Of a stretch of 64,000 nucleotides of DNA, positions 17,947-26,845 are shown one piece after another. The stretch comes from CAMFTQ01 sp051881615 (GTDB taxonomy: Bacteria > Bacillota > Clostridia > Oscillospirales > Acutalibacteraceae). Numbering within the stretch: the first letter of the stretch is position 1; every line of letters begins with the position of its first letter. Below the pieces are notes generated by a model. It saw only the letters and a program-made list of their open reading frames with translations, had not been told where the DNA came from and did not search any database. Where the stretch lies: positions 1 through 64,000 of the forward strand of contig JBJEQF010000004.1 in assembly GCA_051881615.1 (NCBI GenBank), read 5' to 3'. The position numbers and the translations under genes are program-made.

Positions 17947-18765
17947 ATGGATAATAGAATTACGGTTTCTGATGAAAATACAGCGGTAGAATTACAAAAA
18001 TACAAAAGCAGAGTAAAGCTGAAAACAGCAGTTCTGCTGTTGCTGTTTGCACTGCTTTCGCTTGCAACCGCAACTCTTGCTTGGTTTACACTCAACACCT
18101 TTTCGGCTGTTGACAAGCTCGAAATGACAGTCACAACAGGCGCAGATTTAAGAGTTGCCATCGAGAACTTAGGCACAGATATTTCTAAGTACTACAAGGT
18201 GCTTACAAATGAAATGGTAAATCAGCACCTGAGAACAGCTAATACAGAGTTAAACAAGATTTTGCTTGATCCTCTTACATCAAGCGACGGCGTAAACCTG
18301 TTTACTCAGAAGCGAGTTCAGAAGGCAGGCAATACAGGCGGTTACCTTGAATTTCCTATTTACTTTATTGCAAGTAAAGAAATGTACGTTCATCTGACAA
18401 CAGACGGCGTAGAGGATCAGAATATGCCCGGTACATCTGTAACAACTACAGAAACAGGCTTAAAGGCAGACGTTGTAAATGCAGTCAGAGTAAGCTTTGC
18501 ACCTGTTGACGAGGCTGTAAAGATTTACGAGCCGAACAAGGGTACACCGGTTGCAAATCAGTCAACCTTTGATATTTCAAAGCCGATGAATTACTCAAAT
18601 GCAACACGCTTTATTCATCTTGACCCGCTGTCACCTAAGCAGGTAATGGTAAGAGTTTGGATAGAGGGCGAAGACCCGCAGTGCGACGACGACATTCAGA
18701 ACGCACAGCTCACAGTAGCTCTTACATTCTGCGGCACAGACGAAAACAACGTGCCGATAGCATAA
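17947..18765 (+). CDS. Membrane/secreted fibre-subunit-like protein 1 (SipW-type signal segment)
   Basis: This 272-residue protein has a 25-residue cytoplasmic N-terminus, a hydrophobic segment (about 27-44) and the motif LAWFTLN (AWF at 45-47) typical of TasA/camelysin-type substrates of SipW signal peptidases. The exported part has a C-terminal VWIEGEDPQCDDDI segment shared with neighbours. It is the first gene of the fibre locus; the next gene follows after about 30 bases. It is probably a minor or initiating fibre subunit, which is inference. No exact family is recognised. Confidence 0.72.
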   Translation: MDNRITVSDENTAVELQKYKSRVKLKTAVLLLLFALLSLATATLAWFTLNTFSAVDKLEMTVTTGADLRVAIENLGTDISKYYKVLTNEMVNQHLRTANTELNKILLDPLTSSDGVNLFTQKRVQKAGNTGGYLEFPIYFIASKEMYVHLTTDGVEDQNMPGTSVTTTETGLKADVVNAVRVSFAPVDEAVKIYEPNKGTPVANQSTFDISKPMNYSNATRFIHLDPLSPKQVMVRVWIEGEDPQCDDDIQNAQLTVALTFCGTDENNVPIA

Positions 18766-18794
18766 GCAACACTGATAAACAGGAGGAAACCAAG

Positions 18795-19601
18795 TTGTTT
18801 AACAAAAAGAATAAAACAGAAGAAACGTTTACTCCTGCGGATTTAGAGAAGTTAAACAAACAGGGCGACAAAGAGGCGAAAAAGGGCAAATCAATTTTTG
18901 AACGCTTTTCAGCCAGACGCGATTCAAAGGAGCTTTCAAGAACACAACGCTGGAAACGCCGCAGTCTTGCACTTCTTATTGCACTTGTTCTGTTTCTCTT
19001 TATTATCTGGTTAATATCAATGCTGACAACCCAGTGGGGCGACCTTGTAATAAGCCTTGACAGGGGTGCTGTCAAAGAGGGTATTACAATAAGCGAAACA
19101 GGCAAAAAAGAAGACCGTGCAGTAATACTCAGCGGTGAAAAAGTAAAAGATGTAACCAACATTACATATGACTGGCTGCCCTTTAAAGAGCTTGACAAAA
19201 AGGAAGGCTCCTACAACGGCAAAAACTACTTGGCATACACCTTTTATCTTGAAAACAACGGTAAAGAAACAGTAACCTACACAGGCAGTCTTGAAACAAT
19301 AGGCGTTTCAAAAAGCGTCGACGAGGCTGTGCGTGTTATGGTATATAAAAACGGCGAGCCGTCAATTTATGCAAAGGATAAGTATAAAGAGCCGGGCGTT
19401 GCCGAAGAAGACACAACAATGTTTGTAGACGACAGTACCGTTATGCAGACAGAAACAAAGAACTTTAAACCCGGCGATATGGACAAATACACAATAGTAG
19501 CCTGGGTAGAGGGTAATGATCCTGAATGTGTAAACGATATTATGGGCGGATTTATACGAATGCGTATGCTCTTTAGTATTGCTGACGAAGAAGAGCAGTA
19601 A
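18795..19601 (+). CDS. Bitopic membrane protein related to the fibre subunits
   Basis: The 268-residue protein has a charged cytoplasmic N-terminus of about 55 residues, one strong membrane helix (about 57-77) and an extracellular domain ending in AWVEGNDPECVNDIMGG, the same C-terminal signature as its neighbours. It lacks the AWF signal motif (TTQWGDLVIS is at the equivalent place), so it probably stays membrane-anchored and may act as a base or assembly factor. The start is TTG at 18795 after CAGGAGG. Confidence 0.68.
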   Translation: MFNKKNKTEETFTPADLEKLNKQGDKEAKKGKSIFERFSARRDSKELSRTQRWKRRSLALLIALVLFLFIIWLISMLTTQWGDLVISLDRGAVKEGITISETGKKEDRAVILSGEKVKDVTNITYDWLPFKELDKKEGSYNGKNYLAYTFYLENNGKETVTYTGSLETIGVSKSVDEAVRVMVYKNGEPSIYAKDKYKEPGVAEEDTTMFVDDSTVMQTETKNFKPGDMDKYTIVAWVEGNDPECVNDIMGGFIRMRMLFSIADEEEQ

Positions 19602-19616
19602 TCCCCCGCAATATGT

Positions 19617-19644
19617 TTGCCATTGGATATAAATTTTTTATAAA
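19617..19644 (+). promoter_or_regulatory. Internal promoter before the main fibre-subunit candidate
   Basis: TTGCCA, 16-base spacer, TATAAA. A small CCTCT/AGAGG hairpin and a strong TTAAGGAGG site follow, consistent with high independent expression. Confidence 0.45.
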
Positions 19645-19689
19645 ATCCTCTGTGTTAAAAAGAGGAAAATTTAAGGAGGAAAATTTCTT

Positions 19690-20484
19690 ATGAAAAACAC
19701 AAAAATGAGAAAGAAGATGTTAATATCTTCAATCGCAATGCTCATGGTAGCAACAGTTTCTCTCGGCTCAGCTACATACGCATGGTTCTCTGCAAACACA
19801 AAGGCAACAGCAAGCACAATTTCTGCAAAAACATCTCAGTCAAGTAACCTTGAGCTTTCAGTAACTGGCACAGGTGGTTGGACTGATAAGTTAGAGTTTA
19901 GTGACGCTCTTGCGAACGCAGCTTCTCTTGACCCTGCTACAACAGCTGATTTTTCAATTTGGCAAACAGGAAAAGCAAACGGTATTGATACAGGTATCGC
20001 AAGTGGTGCATTGACAACAGCTTCAGCTCCGGATAACTATTTAACAACACCACTGTATGTTAAGTACGGTAATGCAGGTGGTTCAGGAAAAATGAACATA
20101 AAGGTTGTTATTACTGCTACACCAAAAGATAGTACAGACGGTGCTAACGATGCAGGTACAGCAAACTTCCTGCGTGTAGCGTTAGTTCCAAAGACAATGC
20201 CTGAAGGAAAAACTCATATTACAAATGCTCCTATAGTTTATGGTAATAACAAAGATGACTTTGGTAAAGATCCATCTAAATTCACTGCGTTGGACGCAGC
20301 AAACGAAAATGGACAGTATTCAATGGTTACAAACGTCACTAATACAATTGCTCTTGGAGAACTCCAAGAAGGTGTTGTGTACGGTTATGACGTGTATGTT
20401 TGGTATGAGGGTACAGATCCACAGTGTATAGATTCTAATTCTGTAAACACAATACCGGTATCATTTAGCTTTGAGAAAGTTTAA
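19690..20484 (+). CDS. TasA/camelysin-like major fibre subunit candidate
   Basis: The 264-residue protein has a short basic N-terminus, a hydrophobic core and ATYAWFSANTKATAS (AWF at 31-33), the canonical SipW-dependent signal segment. The mature part is rich in Thr, Ser, Ala and Asn and ends with YVWYEGTDPQCID and SFSFEKV. It is the most pilin-like of the set: short, simple, with its own promoter and ribosome site, and directly upstream of a SipW-type peptidase as in the tapA-sipW-tasA arrangement. Fibre formation is inferred. Confidence 0.75.
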   Translation: MKNTKMRKKMLISSIAMLMVATVSLGSATYAWFSANTKATASTISAKTSQSSNLELSVTGTGGWTDKLEFSDALANAASLDPATTADFSIWQTGKANGIDTGIASGALTTASAPDNYLTTPLYVKYGNAGGSGKMNIKVVITATPKDSTDGANDAGTANFLRVALVPKTMPEGKTHITNAPIVYGNNKDDFGKDPSKFTALDAANENGQYSMVTNVTNTIALGELQEGVVYGYDVYVWYEGTDPQCIDSNSVNTIPVSFSFEKV

Positions 20485-20550
20485 TTTAAAGATTAGCTTA
20501 CTTAAATCTATAATTTAAGTTGAATTATAACTTGTGATTGGAGTCCCCGA

Positions 20551-21273
20551 ATGAAAATTTTAAAAAAAGTCTTTAACATTGTAATAAATGTTTTAATCGT
20601 ATCTATTTTAATAATTTCTGTACTTATGGCGGCGCTTGCGCTCACGTCAAAGAGTTCGGGGATTTCAAACATACTGGGCTATGCGCCTATTAGCGTTCAG
20701 TCAGATTCAATGGTGCCGACCTTTGCAAAGGGCGACCTCATCATCAGCAAAATGATTGATGAAAATACGCAGCTGAACGTTGACGATGTTATTACCTTCG
20801 CCACCGTAATCAATGGCGAAGACGCTAATAACACACACAGAATTATAAAAATTGAAGAAGAACAGGGCGTCACCCTTTATCGGACAAAGGGTGACAACAA
20901 CCCTGACACTGATGAAGACCCCGTACTGCGTGAAAGCATTTACGCAGTATATACAGGTAACTGTCTTAAAGGCTGGGGCAACACCCTCGACTTCCTCAAA
21001 TCGCAGAACGGCTTTTTCTTTGCAGTACTTCTGCCGATGATTATATTCTTTATATATGAAGCGGTACGTTTCGTTCGCAATCTTGTTGCCTATAACCGTG
21101 AAAAGGCAATAGAGGAGGCAACGGCAGCCGCCGCAGCTGTTCAGGCACAGGCGACAGGCGGACTAAGCGAAGAAGAGATGAAGGCGGCTGTAGAAAGCTA
21201 CCTCAAACAGCAAGGCAAAGCCGCACAGCAAAATACAAACAGCGAAGATAACACACAGGACACAGAGGAATAA
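20551..21273 (+). CDS. Signal peptidase I, ER/SipW type (first copy)
   Basis: The 240-residue protein has an N-terminal membrane helix (about 8-31), the catalytic Ser53 in SDSMVP, His96 in NNTHRII instead of the bacterial-type lysine, and aspartates in GDNNPDTDEDP. This is the Ser/His/Asp set of ER-type (S26B) peptidases such as Bacillus SipW. A second membrane helix (about 155-178) precedes a charged, Gln/Ala-rich cytoplasmic tail. It likely processes the AWF-motif proteins of this locus. Confidence 0.88.
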   Translation: MKILKKVFNIVINVLIVSILIISVLMAALALTSKSSGISNILGYAPISVQSDSMVPTFAKGDLIISKMIDENTQLNVDDVITFATVINGEDANNTHRIIKIEEEQGVTLYRTKGDNNPDTDEDPVLRESIYAVYTGNCLKGWGNTLDFLKSQNGFFFAVLLPMIIFFIYEAVRFVRNLVAYNREKAIEEATAAAAAVQAQATGGLSEEEMKAAVESYLKQQGKAAQQNTNSEDNTQDTEE

Positions 21274-21340
21274 TTATATGTTATATAAATCTTTTCTGTA
21301 TGTCAGCAGTGCAGAAAAGATTTATTCGCTGTGCAGGATA

Positions 21341-21389
21341 ATTCCCTCAGTCGGCAAAGCCGACAGCTTTCTTCACGTAAGAAAGCCTA
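21341..21389 (+). repeat. Partial copy of dispersed repeat B
   Basis: CCCTCAGTCGGC-AAA-GCCGACAGCTTTC with GAAAGCCT matches part of the larger block at 22998-23262. It is non-coding and lies between the peptidase and AAA+ genes. Confidence 0.6.
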
Positions 21390-21431
21390 TCAGAACACAC
21401 CTTTTTAAGCACATTAAAAGGAGAAATTAAC

Positions 21432-22964
21432 GTGGACACTGTATTTGGTTTTTTATATGAATTTTTAGGCCAGTTTTTTGGCGCAATATGGTCAATCATT
21501 GTCGCTTTCGGCAAGGGTGTAGTTGCCGCCTTTAACTTTGGCGAATACGGTAAAATTATCGACAACTACACAACAGAGCTTGGCGGTTTGGCTTGGGTTG
21601 TTGCAATAATCGCAATATTAGCTCTTGCCGCAGTTCTTGCGCTAATAGTCTTTCTCGTTGTAATGTCCTTAAAAAAGTATGTCCGTTTCCGCAAAAAGGT
21701 TAAAGACACCAACGACCTTGTAAACGAGGTAAATGCCCTCAACAAAGAGGTTATGCGTTTAAACCTTGAAAAGGACAAAATCCTTTCTATGAAAATATCT
21801 CAGATTGGTCTTAATCCGAACGAAATCTCTGAGCTTACAGGCGACGAGATGGAGGCTCTCAACAAAGAAAAAGAGGACACAGGCGATATCCGTTTCTACA
21901 AGCTCGACGAAATCGACAAAATCTGGGCAGACTACGTTCCGCCCGTTTACGACAACGAAATCACACTCCCCGAGTTTTGCGACCGTTTCAGACTTTTCGC
22001 CTGCTCAAAGCTCGGTCTTTACTACGATATCAAAATCATCAGACTGTTTATTGCAGCCTTTGCTTCAACCCGACTGGTTATCCTACAGGGTATTTCCGGT
22101 ACCGGTAAAACGTCGCTTCCGTACGCTTTCGGTAAATTTGTAAATAATGACGCAGTTATCGCTTCTGTTCAGCCGTCTTGGCGTGACCGTTCAGAGCTTT
22201 TCGGCTACTTCAACGAATTTACAAAACGCTACAACGAAACAGAGCTTTTAAGAGCTATGTACGAAGCCTCCTACAACGAAAACATCTATGCGGTTATCCT
22301 CGATGAAATGAACATCGCTCGTGTTGAGTACTACTTCGCTGAAATGCTTTCTATCCTTGAAATGCCGTCAAGAAGCGAGTGGGTTGTTGATATCGTTCCG
22401 AACGTTTGGGAAAGCGACCCGAAGCATATCCACAACGGACAGCTCACTGTTCCGCCGAATATGTGGTACATAGGCACAGCTAACAACGACGACTCGACCT
22501 TTGCTATTACCGATAAGGTTTACGACCGTGCTATGCCGATTAACATTGATACTAAGGGCGTTGCATTTGACGCACCGCCTACTGACTCAATTTATATCAA
22601 TTATAAGCACTTTGAAAACCTCTTAAACGAGGCTAAGGCTAACAATCAGGTTTCTCAGGAGCTGATGAAAAAGCTCAATCTGCTTGACGACTATGTAATC
22701 GCACACTTCCGTATAGCTTTCGGTAACCGTATTGTAAAGCAGCTGCGTGACTACGTTCCTGCCTATGTTGGATGCGGCGGTACTGAAATCGACGGTCTTG
22801 ACTATGTTCTTGCACGTAAGGTATTCAGAAAGTTTGAATCTCTGAACCTTTCATACATCCGTGACGAAATCGACGGCTTGGTTGCATATCTCGACGAGCT
22901 TTTCGGCAAAGAGAATATGCAGGAATGTAAGAGCTATGTACTTATGCTCAAGAAGCTTGTATAA
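21432..22964 (+). CDS. McrB-like AAA+ ATPase with N-terminal membrane segments
   Basis: The 510-residue protein has two hydrophobic stretches (about 16-36 and 53-80), a short coiled coil (about 92-125), then an AAA+ module of the McrB/dynein-related clade. Walker A is GISGTGKTS (220-228), Walker B is AVILDEMN (287-294), followed by sensor-1 IGTANNDDSTF. McrB proteins usually power restriction with McrC, but a membrane-anchored form inside a fibre locus suggests a motor or remodelling role. The start is GTG after AAAAGGAG. Its partner is probably the coiled-coil protein downstream. Confidence 0.8.
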   Translation: MDTVFGFLYEFLGQFFGAIWSIIVAFGKGVVAAFNFGEYGKIIDNYTTELGGLAWVVAIIAILALAAVLALIVFLVVMSLKKYVRFRKKVKDTNDLVNEVNALNKEVMRLNLEKDKILSMKISQIGLNPNEISELTGDEMEALNKEKEDTGDIRFYKLDEIDKIWADYVPPVYDNEITLPEFCDRFRLFACSKLGLYYDIKIIRLFIAAFASTRLVILQGISGTGKTSLPYAFGKFVNNDAVIASVQPSWRDRSELFGYFNEFTKRYNETELLRAMYEASYNENIYAVILDEMNIARVEYYFAEMLSILEMPSRSEWVVDIVPNVWESDPKHIHNGQLTVPPNMWYIGTANNDDSTFAITDKVYDRAMPINIDTKGVAFDAPPTDSIYINYKHFENLLNEAKANNQVSQELMKKLNLLDDYVIAHFRIAFGNRIVKQLRDYVPAYVGCGGTEIDGLDYVLARKVFRKFESLNLSYIRDEIDGLVAYLDELFGKENMQECKSYVLMLKKLV

Positions 22965-22971
22965 GTTTTAT

Positions 22972-23002
22972 AATATGGTGCGGCATTATGCCGCACCATA
23001 TT
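22972..23002 (+). terminator. Perfect hairpin after the AAA+ gene
   Basis: A 15+1+15 base palindrome centred on GCGGCATTATGCCGC lies 8 bases after the stop. It has no long T-run, so it may be a weak terminator or an mRNA stabiliser. Confidence 0.6.
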
Positions 23003-23262
23003 AAAAAGCCTCCCCTGTGTAAGGGCAGGCACGAAGGCTTTTCAGAAAGCCTCCCCTGTGAAAGGGGAGGTGGCACGAAGTGCCGGAGGGGTTGTGGGTA
23101 ATGAACAAAATAGAACTTTCGCACAAAGCCTGAGTAAAGGTGCAAGACAATCCCCTCAGTCAGCTAAAGCTGACAGCTTTCTCCGAAAGCGGGAACCCTT
23201 TTGTCAGCGTAGCTGACATTTCCCCTGATAGGTGAATTTCCCTTTACACAAGGGAGCCTATA
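22998..23262 (+). repeat. Dispersed repeat B block
   Basis: Composite non-coding block with two GCCTCCCCTGTG units, AAGGGGAGGTGGCACGAAG and TGCCGGAGGGGTT, then CCCTCAGTCAGC-TAAA-GCTGACAGC and GTCAGC-GTA-GCTGAC palindromes, ending in ACACAAGGGAGCCT. This type of intergenic repeat is widespread in Clostridia. It fills the 338-base gap between the AAA+ and coiled-coil genes; no promoter was found in it. Confidence 0.65.
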
Positions 23263-23302
23263 TATAAGTAATCACATTTTATTCCAGAGGTGGGTAGAAT
23301 TT

Positions 23303-25513
23303 ATGACAGACTACAGCAAATATTACCGTGCTTATAAATATATGCAGGACATTCTTGCAAATGATTTTACCCACAATTACCTTACCCAGACTATGACTGA
23401 CGCCGATAAGGGTAATGACGAGCTTATCGGTAAAACAAACGAAAAAGTTATTGATATGGACTGGGTTGTTGCTATGGAAGAGGCTCTGCCCTATATCCAG
23501 AAGGCTATAGACGAGCAGCGCCGTTTCATTATGCAGGTTGAAAACGTAGTGCGTGTTGACAAGGCTAAAAGAATCACCCCCGACTCCGTAAAGCATCTGG
23601 CACAGCACACAAACTTTATAGATAAGGTAGAGGGCGACAGGGTAACGCCCAACAAAATTCTTAACATAGAGCGAGAGGAAAGCTTTGACATTTACGAAAA
23701 CAGAGTGCTGATTACTCTGATAAACAAGGCTTTGATGTTCATTAACCACAAGTACACAAACCTCAAAAACGCTCCGACTGACTCCTTTAATAAAATTGAA
23801 ATGAAGCGTGAGCTTGACCTTCACGATCAGAAGGTTGAGTTTACAATTAACTATACAAGCCAGACGCACGAGGATAAGGCAGAGGATCTTGATGTTGAAG
23901 AAGTAGATTCACTCTCGGACTTCGACCGTGTAAGACGTGTAAGACGTGCCTTTAACGATATGCTTGCAACACCTCTTATGAAAGAGATTGCAAAAACTCC
24001 CCCTGTGCGTTCTCCGCTGACTCAGACCAACCTTTTGAAAAAGAACCCCAACTTTAAAAAGGCTGTCGAGCTGTGGAACTTCCTCGAAACCTACAAAAAG
24101 CCGGGATTTGAAATTGTAGGCGAAGAGTTCACCGGTAAAATGCCTGGGCAGGTCCAGAACGATATGTATATGGCTATGGGCTTTGAGCATTTTATGATGA
24201 CAATCAGCACAAACTCCGGCTTGCGCAATCTTCTTGAAGAAAAGTATCAGGAAGAAAATGCCCGCCTTGAAAAAGAACGCAGACGCCCCGAAGAGGACAG
24301 AAGAAAGGTGCTTGAAGCACAGATTGCCGCTGTCCGTAAAGAAGAAATGGAACTGCGTTTAAAGGAAATAAGAGAACGTGAGCAGAAAATTGCTGAATTG
24401 ACAGCAAATATCAACACGTTAAAAATGCAGCTTGAGCAGGAAATTCAGAAAAACCTCGTATTAAAAGGACAGGTTTCTGCACTTCAGGACAGAGTTGCAC
24501 AGCTTGAAGAAGAGCTTAAAGAAACTAAAACTAAGCTCCTTAAGGCTGAAGAAAAAATCAAAGAACAAGAAGCAATCATTGAACAGCAGAAAGCATATAT
24601 TGAAGAGCTTGAAAAAGAGGTTGCACAGCTTCGAGAAAGAGTTGATTACCTCGAAAAGGCAAAGGCAGAGCTTGAAATCAAGGTTGCAGACCTCACCGAA
24701 GAAAACAAGGCGCTCAAAGCAAGAATTGAGCATCAGGAGATGCAGATTGCCGAGCTTAAGGCTGAGGTTGCAGAGCTTAAGGCTACTATTGAAAAGAACA
24801 AAGCAAGAATTACCGAGCTTGAGCAGACGGTTGGCAGACAGAGCGCTGAGTTAATCAGAAACAAAGAAACCATCAGGGTTTTGAATGTTCAGAAAGAACA
24901 GATAGAAAACGATCTTGAGGCTGAAAAGCTGGCTCACAAGACCGACCTTGAAAAGCAAAAAGCAGAGTGCGAGCGCAAGATTTCTATTGTAAAGACCGAC
25001 TGTGAGGACAGAATTAAAGCAAACAACTCTAAGTATGAGCAAAAGATGGCAGGAATCCGAGAGGATTGCGACAAAAAGCTCGAAAATATGAGGCACGATT
25101 GCTTGGGTAAAATTGAGGCGGCACAAACTGAAAGCGAAAACGCAATATCACGAGCCAATCTTAGATTTGAGAAAGAAATGTCCGAGCTTAGACTTGCTTT
25201 TGAAAAAGAGCAAAAGGCTATGCAGGCAAGGTTCAAAAAGGAGCTTGAAGCACAGCAGAGAATTTACGAATCCAAGATTAAGAGAGCTGAAAAAGACAAA
25301 GAAAAGGCTTATGAAAATGAAGAAAAAATCTTCAATGCAAAGCTTTCAAAAATGCAGAAGCGCTTAAACGAGGAGTACAACGCAAAGCTGAAATCGCAAA
25401 GAGAGACTGCTAAGCAAAATCTCAAGGAAGCAGAGAGAAAATACAAAGACAAGGTCAACAAAATTAAGAAAAAAATCCGCAACGGAATTGTTGATTTTGA
25501 TGACGAAAAGTGA
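23303..25513 (+). CDS. Long coiled-coil protein with DUF2357-like N-terminal domain
   Basis: The 736-residue protein has a globular N-terminus of about 300 residues containing IEREESFDIYENRVLITLIN, reminiscent of the ENR motif of DUF2357 partners of McrB-like ATPases. A nearly continuous coiled coil follows from about residue 305 to 730, rich in Glu, Lys, Ala and Leu heptads. No signal peptide or membrane segment is visible, so it is cytoplasmic. A nuclease motif was not found. It could scaffold or regulate the membrane AAA+ protein upstream. The N-terminal assignment is tentative; the coiled coil is clear. Confidence 0.72.
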   Translation: MTDYSKYYRAYKYMQDILANDFTHNYLTQTMTDADKGNDELIGKTNEKVIDMDWVVAMEEALPYIQKAIDEQRRFIMQVENVVRVDKAKRITPDSVKHLAQHTNFIDKVEGDRVTPNKILNIEREESFDIYENRVLITLINKALMFINHKYTNLKNAPTDSFNKIEMKRELDLHDQKVEFTINYTSQTHEDKAEDLDVEEVDSLSDFDRVRRVRRAFNDMLATPLMKEIAKTPPVRSPLTQTNLLKKNPNFKKAVELWNFLETYKKPGFEIVGEEFTGKMPGQVQNDMYMAMGFEHFMMTISTNSGLRNLLEEKYQEENARLEKERRRPEEDRRKVLEAQIAAVRKEEMELRLKEIREREQKIAELTANINTLKMQLEQEIQKNLVLKGQVSALQDRVAQLEEELKETKTKLLKAEEKIKEQEAIIEQQKAYIEELEKEVAQLRERVDYLEKAKAELEIKVADLTEENKALKARIEHQEMQIAELKAEVAELKATIEKNKARITELEQTVGRQSAELIRNKETIRVLNVQKEQIENDLEAEKLAHKTDLEKQKAECERKISIVKTDCEDRIKANNSKYEQKMAGIREDCDKKLENMRHDCLGKIEAAQTESENAISRANLRFEKEMSELRLAFEKEQKAMQARFKKELEAQQRIYESKIKRAEKDKEKAYENEEKIFNAKLSKMQKRLNEEYNAKLKSQRETAKQNLKEAERKYKDKVNKIKKKIRNGIVDFDDEK

Positions 25514-25567
25514 TACAATATATCTGTATAAGTACGCTGATGAAGTTCTTGAAAAGGAGTATTAGTT

Positions 25568-26842
25568 ATGCATAAGAGTAGAAATATGCTGATAAAACTT
25601 ATAATACTTTCTTTTATGATTGCCATCGGCGTATTTGTTTTGACTGTTGCGTGGTTTACGAACAATCAGAACGCAACAGCAGACGGTCTGTATGTTGCAA
25701 GTAAAAAGACTGAGGGCTTGCAGGTATCGTTTAATAAAGCTGAGTGGGACAGTAGTATTTCTATGGACTTTAAAGGTAAACTTCCGCTCATCACAGGTGA
25801 CGGTGAGAGTTTTGTTAAACCTGCGCTTCACATAAATGAGGGTAAACCGATTGATAACTTTTTGCAAGGTGCAGAAGCTGAAATCGGTGACGACTATATA
25901 GAGCAGACGATTTATCTCAGAAGTCAGGTCCCAATGACTGTATCGGTTACGGACATAAAGGTTTCTCCGCAGGTGGCAAATGATAAATTAAATGATTTCC
26001 CTGCTTCAAAAAGTGCTTACGGCGATTTCTCCAAAGACTACATAGCCGCCGCAGCAAGAGTAGCTATTGTTAAAGAAACAAAAACAGTAACTGAAACGGG
26101 GACGACAACAAATACCGAAACATTTGTGTACGATCCGAACCCTTTCATTGAGCTAAGAGGTTATGGTAAATATGCACAAGCGAATGGTTCGCTTGCAAAC
26201 GGTAACACGGTTATATTTATTGACAACGATTGCTACTACGCTTTGACTGCGACAGATAGTACCGGTTTATCAGATATGCCGATTTCTATGAACAACAAAA
26301 CCTACGAGGGCAACCCGGTTGCTCAGCAGATGTTCACAGTAATTGCTGATGGAAGCGGTACATATAAATTCAAGCTGTTATCGGCTGACAGCTATCTTTA
26401 TTATGACAGCGGAAGAGATACGTTAAGCTTATCAGCGATTGCAACATTCTTTACATTTGAAGGCGGCAGCCTGAAGGATACTGATAGCGGAAAATATCTG
26501 ACATATAACGGCAATACGTTTGCAATGGCTGATACGGCGACATCTTCTAAGCTAAAGCTGTTGACGTCAGCACCGTGCAGTATAATTGAGGGCAAAGAAA
26601 ACGGTGCTGTTGCTGAAGATACTTATTATGATGGTGACGTAAATAGAACCTTAACCGATTCGCCTACGGTTGAATTAAGCGGAACGCCTAAGGAAGATGA
26701 GTTCTATTACGGTGAAATTAAAATCCGTATATGGGCAGAGGGAACAGACCGTGACGCTCTTCTGCCTTTAATGGACGGCAAGTTTAAAACAGAGCTTGAG
26801 CTGACAGGCGAAAAACTTACGATTGCACAACAGGAGGGATAA
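25568..26842 (+). CDS. Fibre-subunit-like protein 2 (SipW-type signal segment)
   Basis: The 424-residue protein has a hydrophobic N-terminus ending in VAWFTNNQNATADG (AWF at 28-30). The exported region contains PALHINEG, PMTVSVTDIKVSPQ and an insertion of about 130 residues after YGKYAQANGSLANG, then the shared C-terminal signature IWAEGTDRDALLPLMDGKF. The insert makes it longer than its paralogues. It lies 4 bases before the next gene, so translation is coupled. Function as a surface-fibre component is inferred. Confidence 0.7.
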   Translation: MHKSRNMLIKLIILSFMIAIGVFVLTVAWFTNNQNATADGLYVASKKTEGLQVSFNKAEWDSSISMDFKGKLPLITGDGESFVKPALHINEGKPIDNFLQGAEAEIGDDYIEQTIYLRSQVPMTVSVTDIKVSPQVANDKLNDFPASKSAYGDFSKDYIAAAARVAIVKETKTVTETGTTTNTETFVYDPNPFIELRGYGKYAQANGSLANGNTVIFIDNDCYYALTATDSTGLSDMPISMNNKTYEGNPVAQQMFTVIADGSGTYKFKLLSADSYLYYDSGRDTLSLSAIATFFTFEGGSLKDTDSGKYLTYNGNTFAMADTATSSKLKLLTSAPCSIIEGKENGAVAEDTYYDGDVNRTLTDSPTVELSGTPKEDEFYYGEIKIRIWAEGTDRDALLPLMDGKFKTELELTGEKLTIAQQEG

Positions 26843-26845
26843 TCA

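Noticed and set aside
24461..25236. Minus-strand ORFs opposite the coiled-coil gene.
   Set aside because: They are Phe/Leu/Ser-rich mirror images of the Glu/Lys-rich coiled coil with no start signals.
21432..25513. A canonical McrBC restriction system.
   Set aside because: The ATPase has membrane segments, and no McrC-type nuclease motif was visible in the partner, which is mostly coiled coil.
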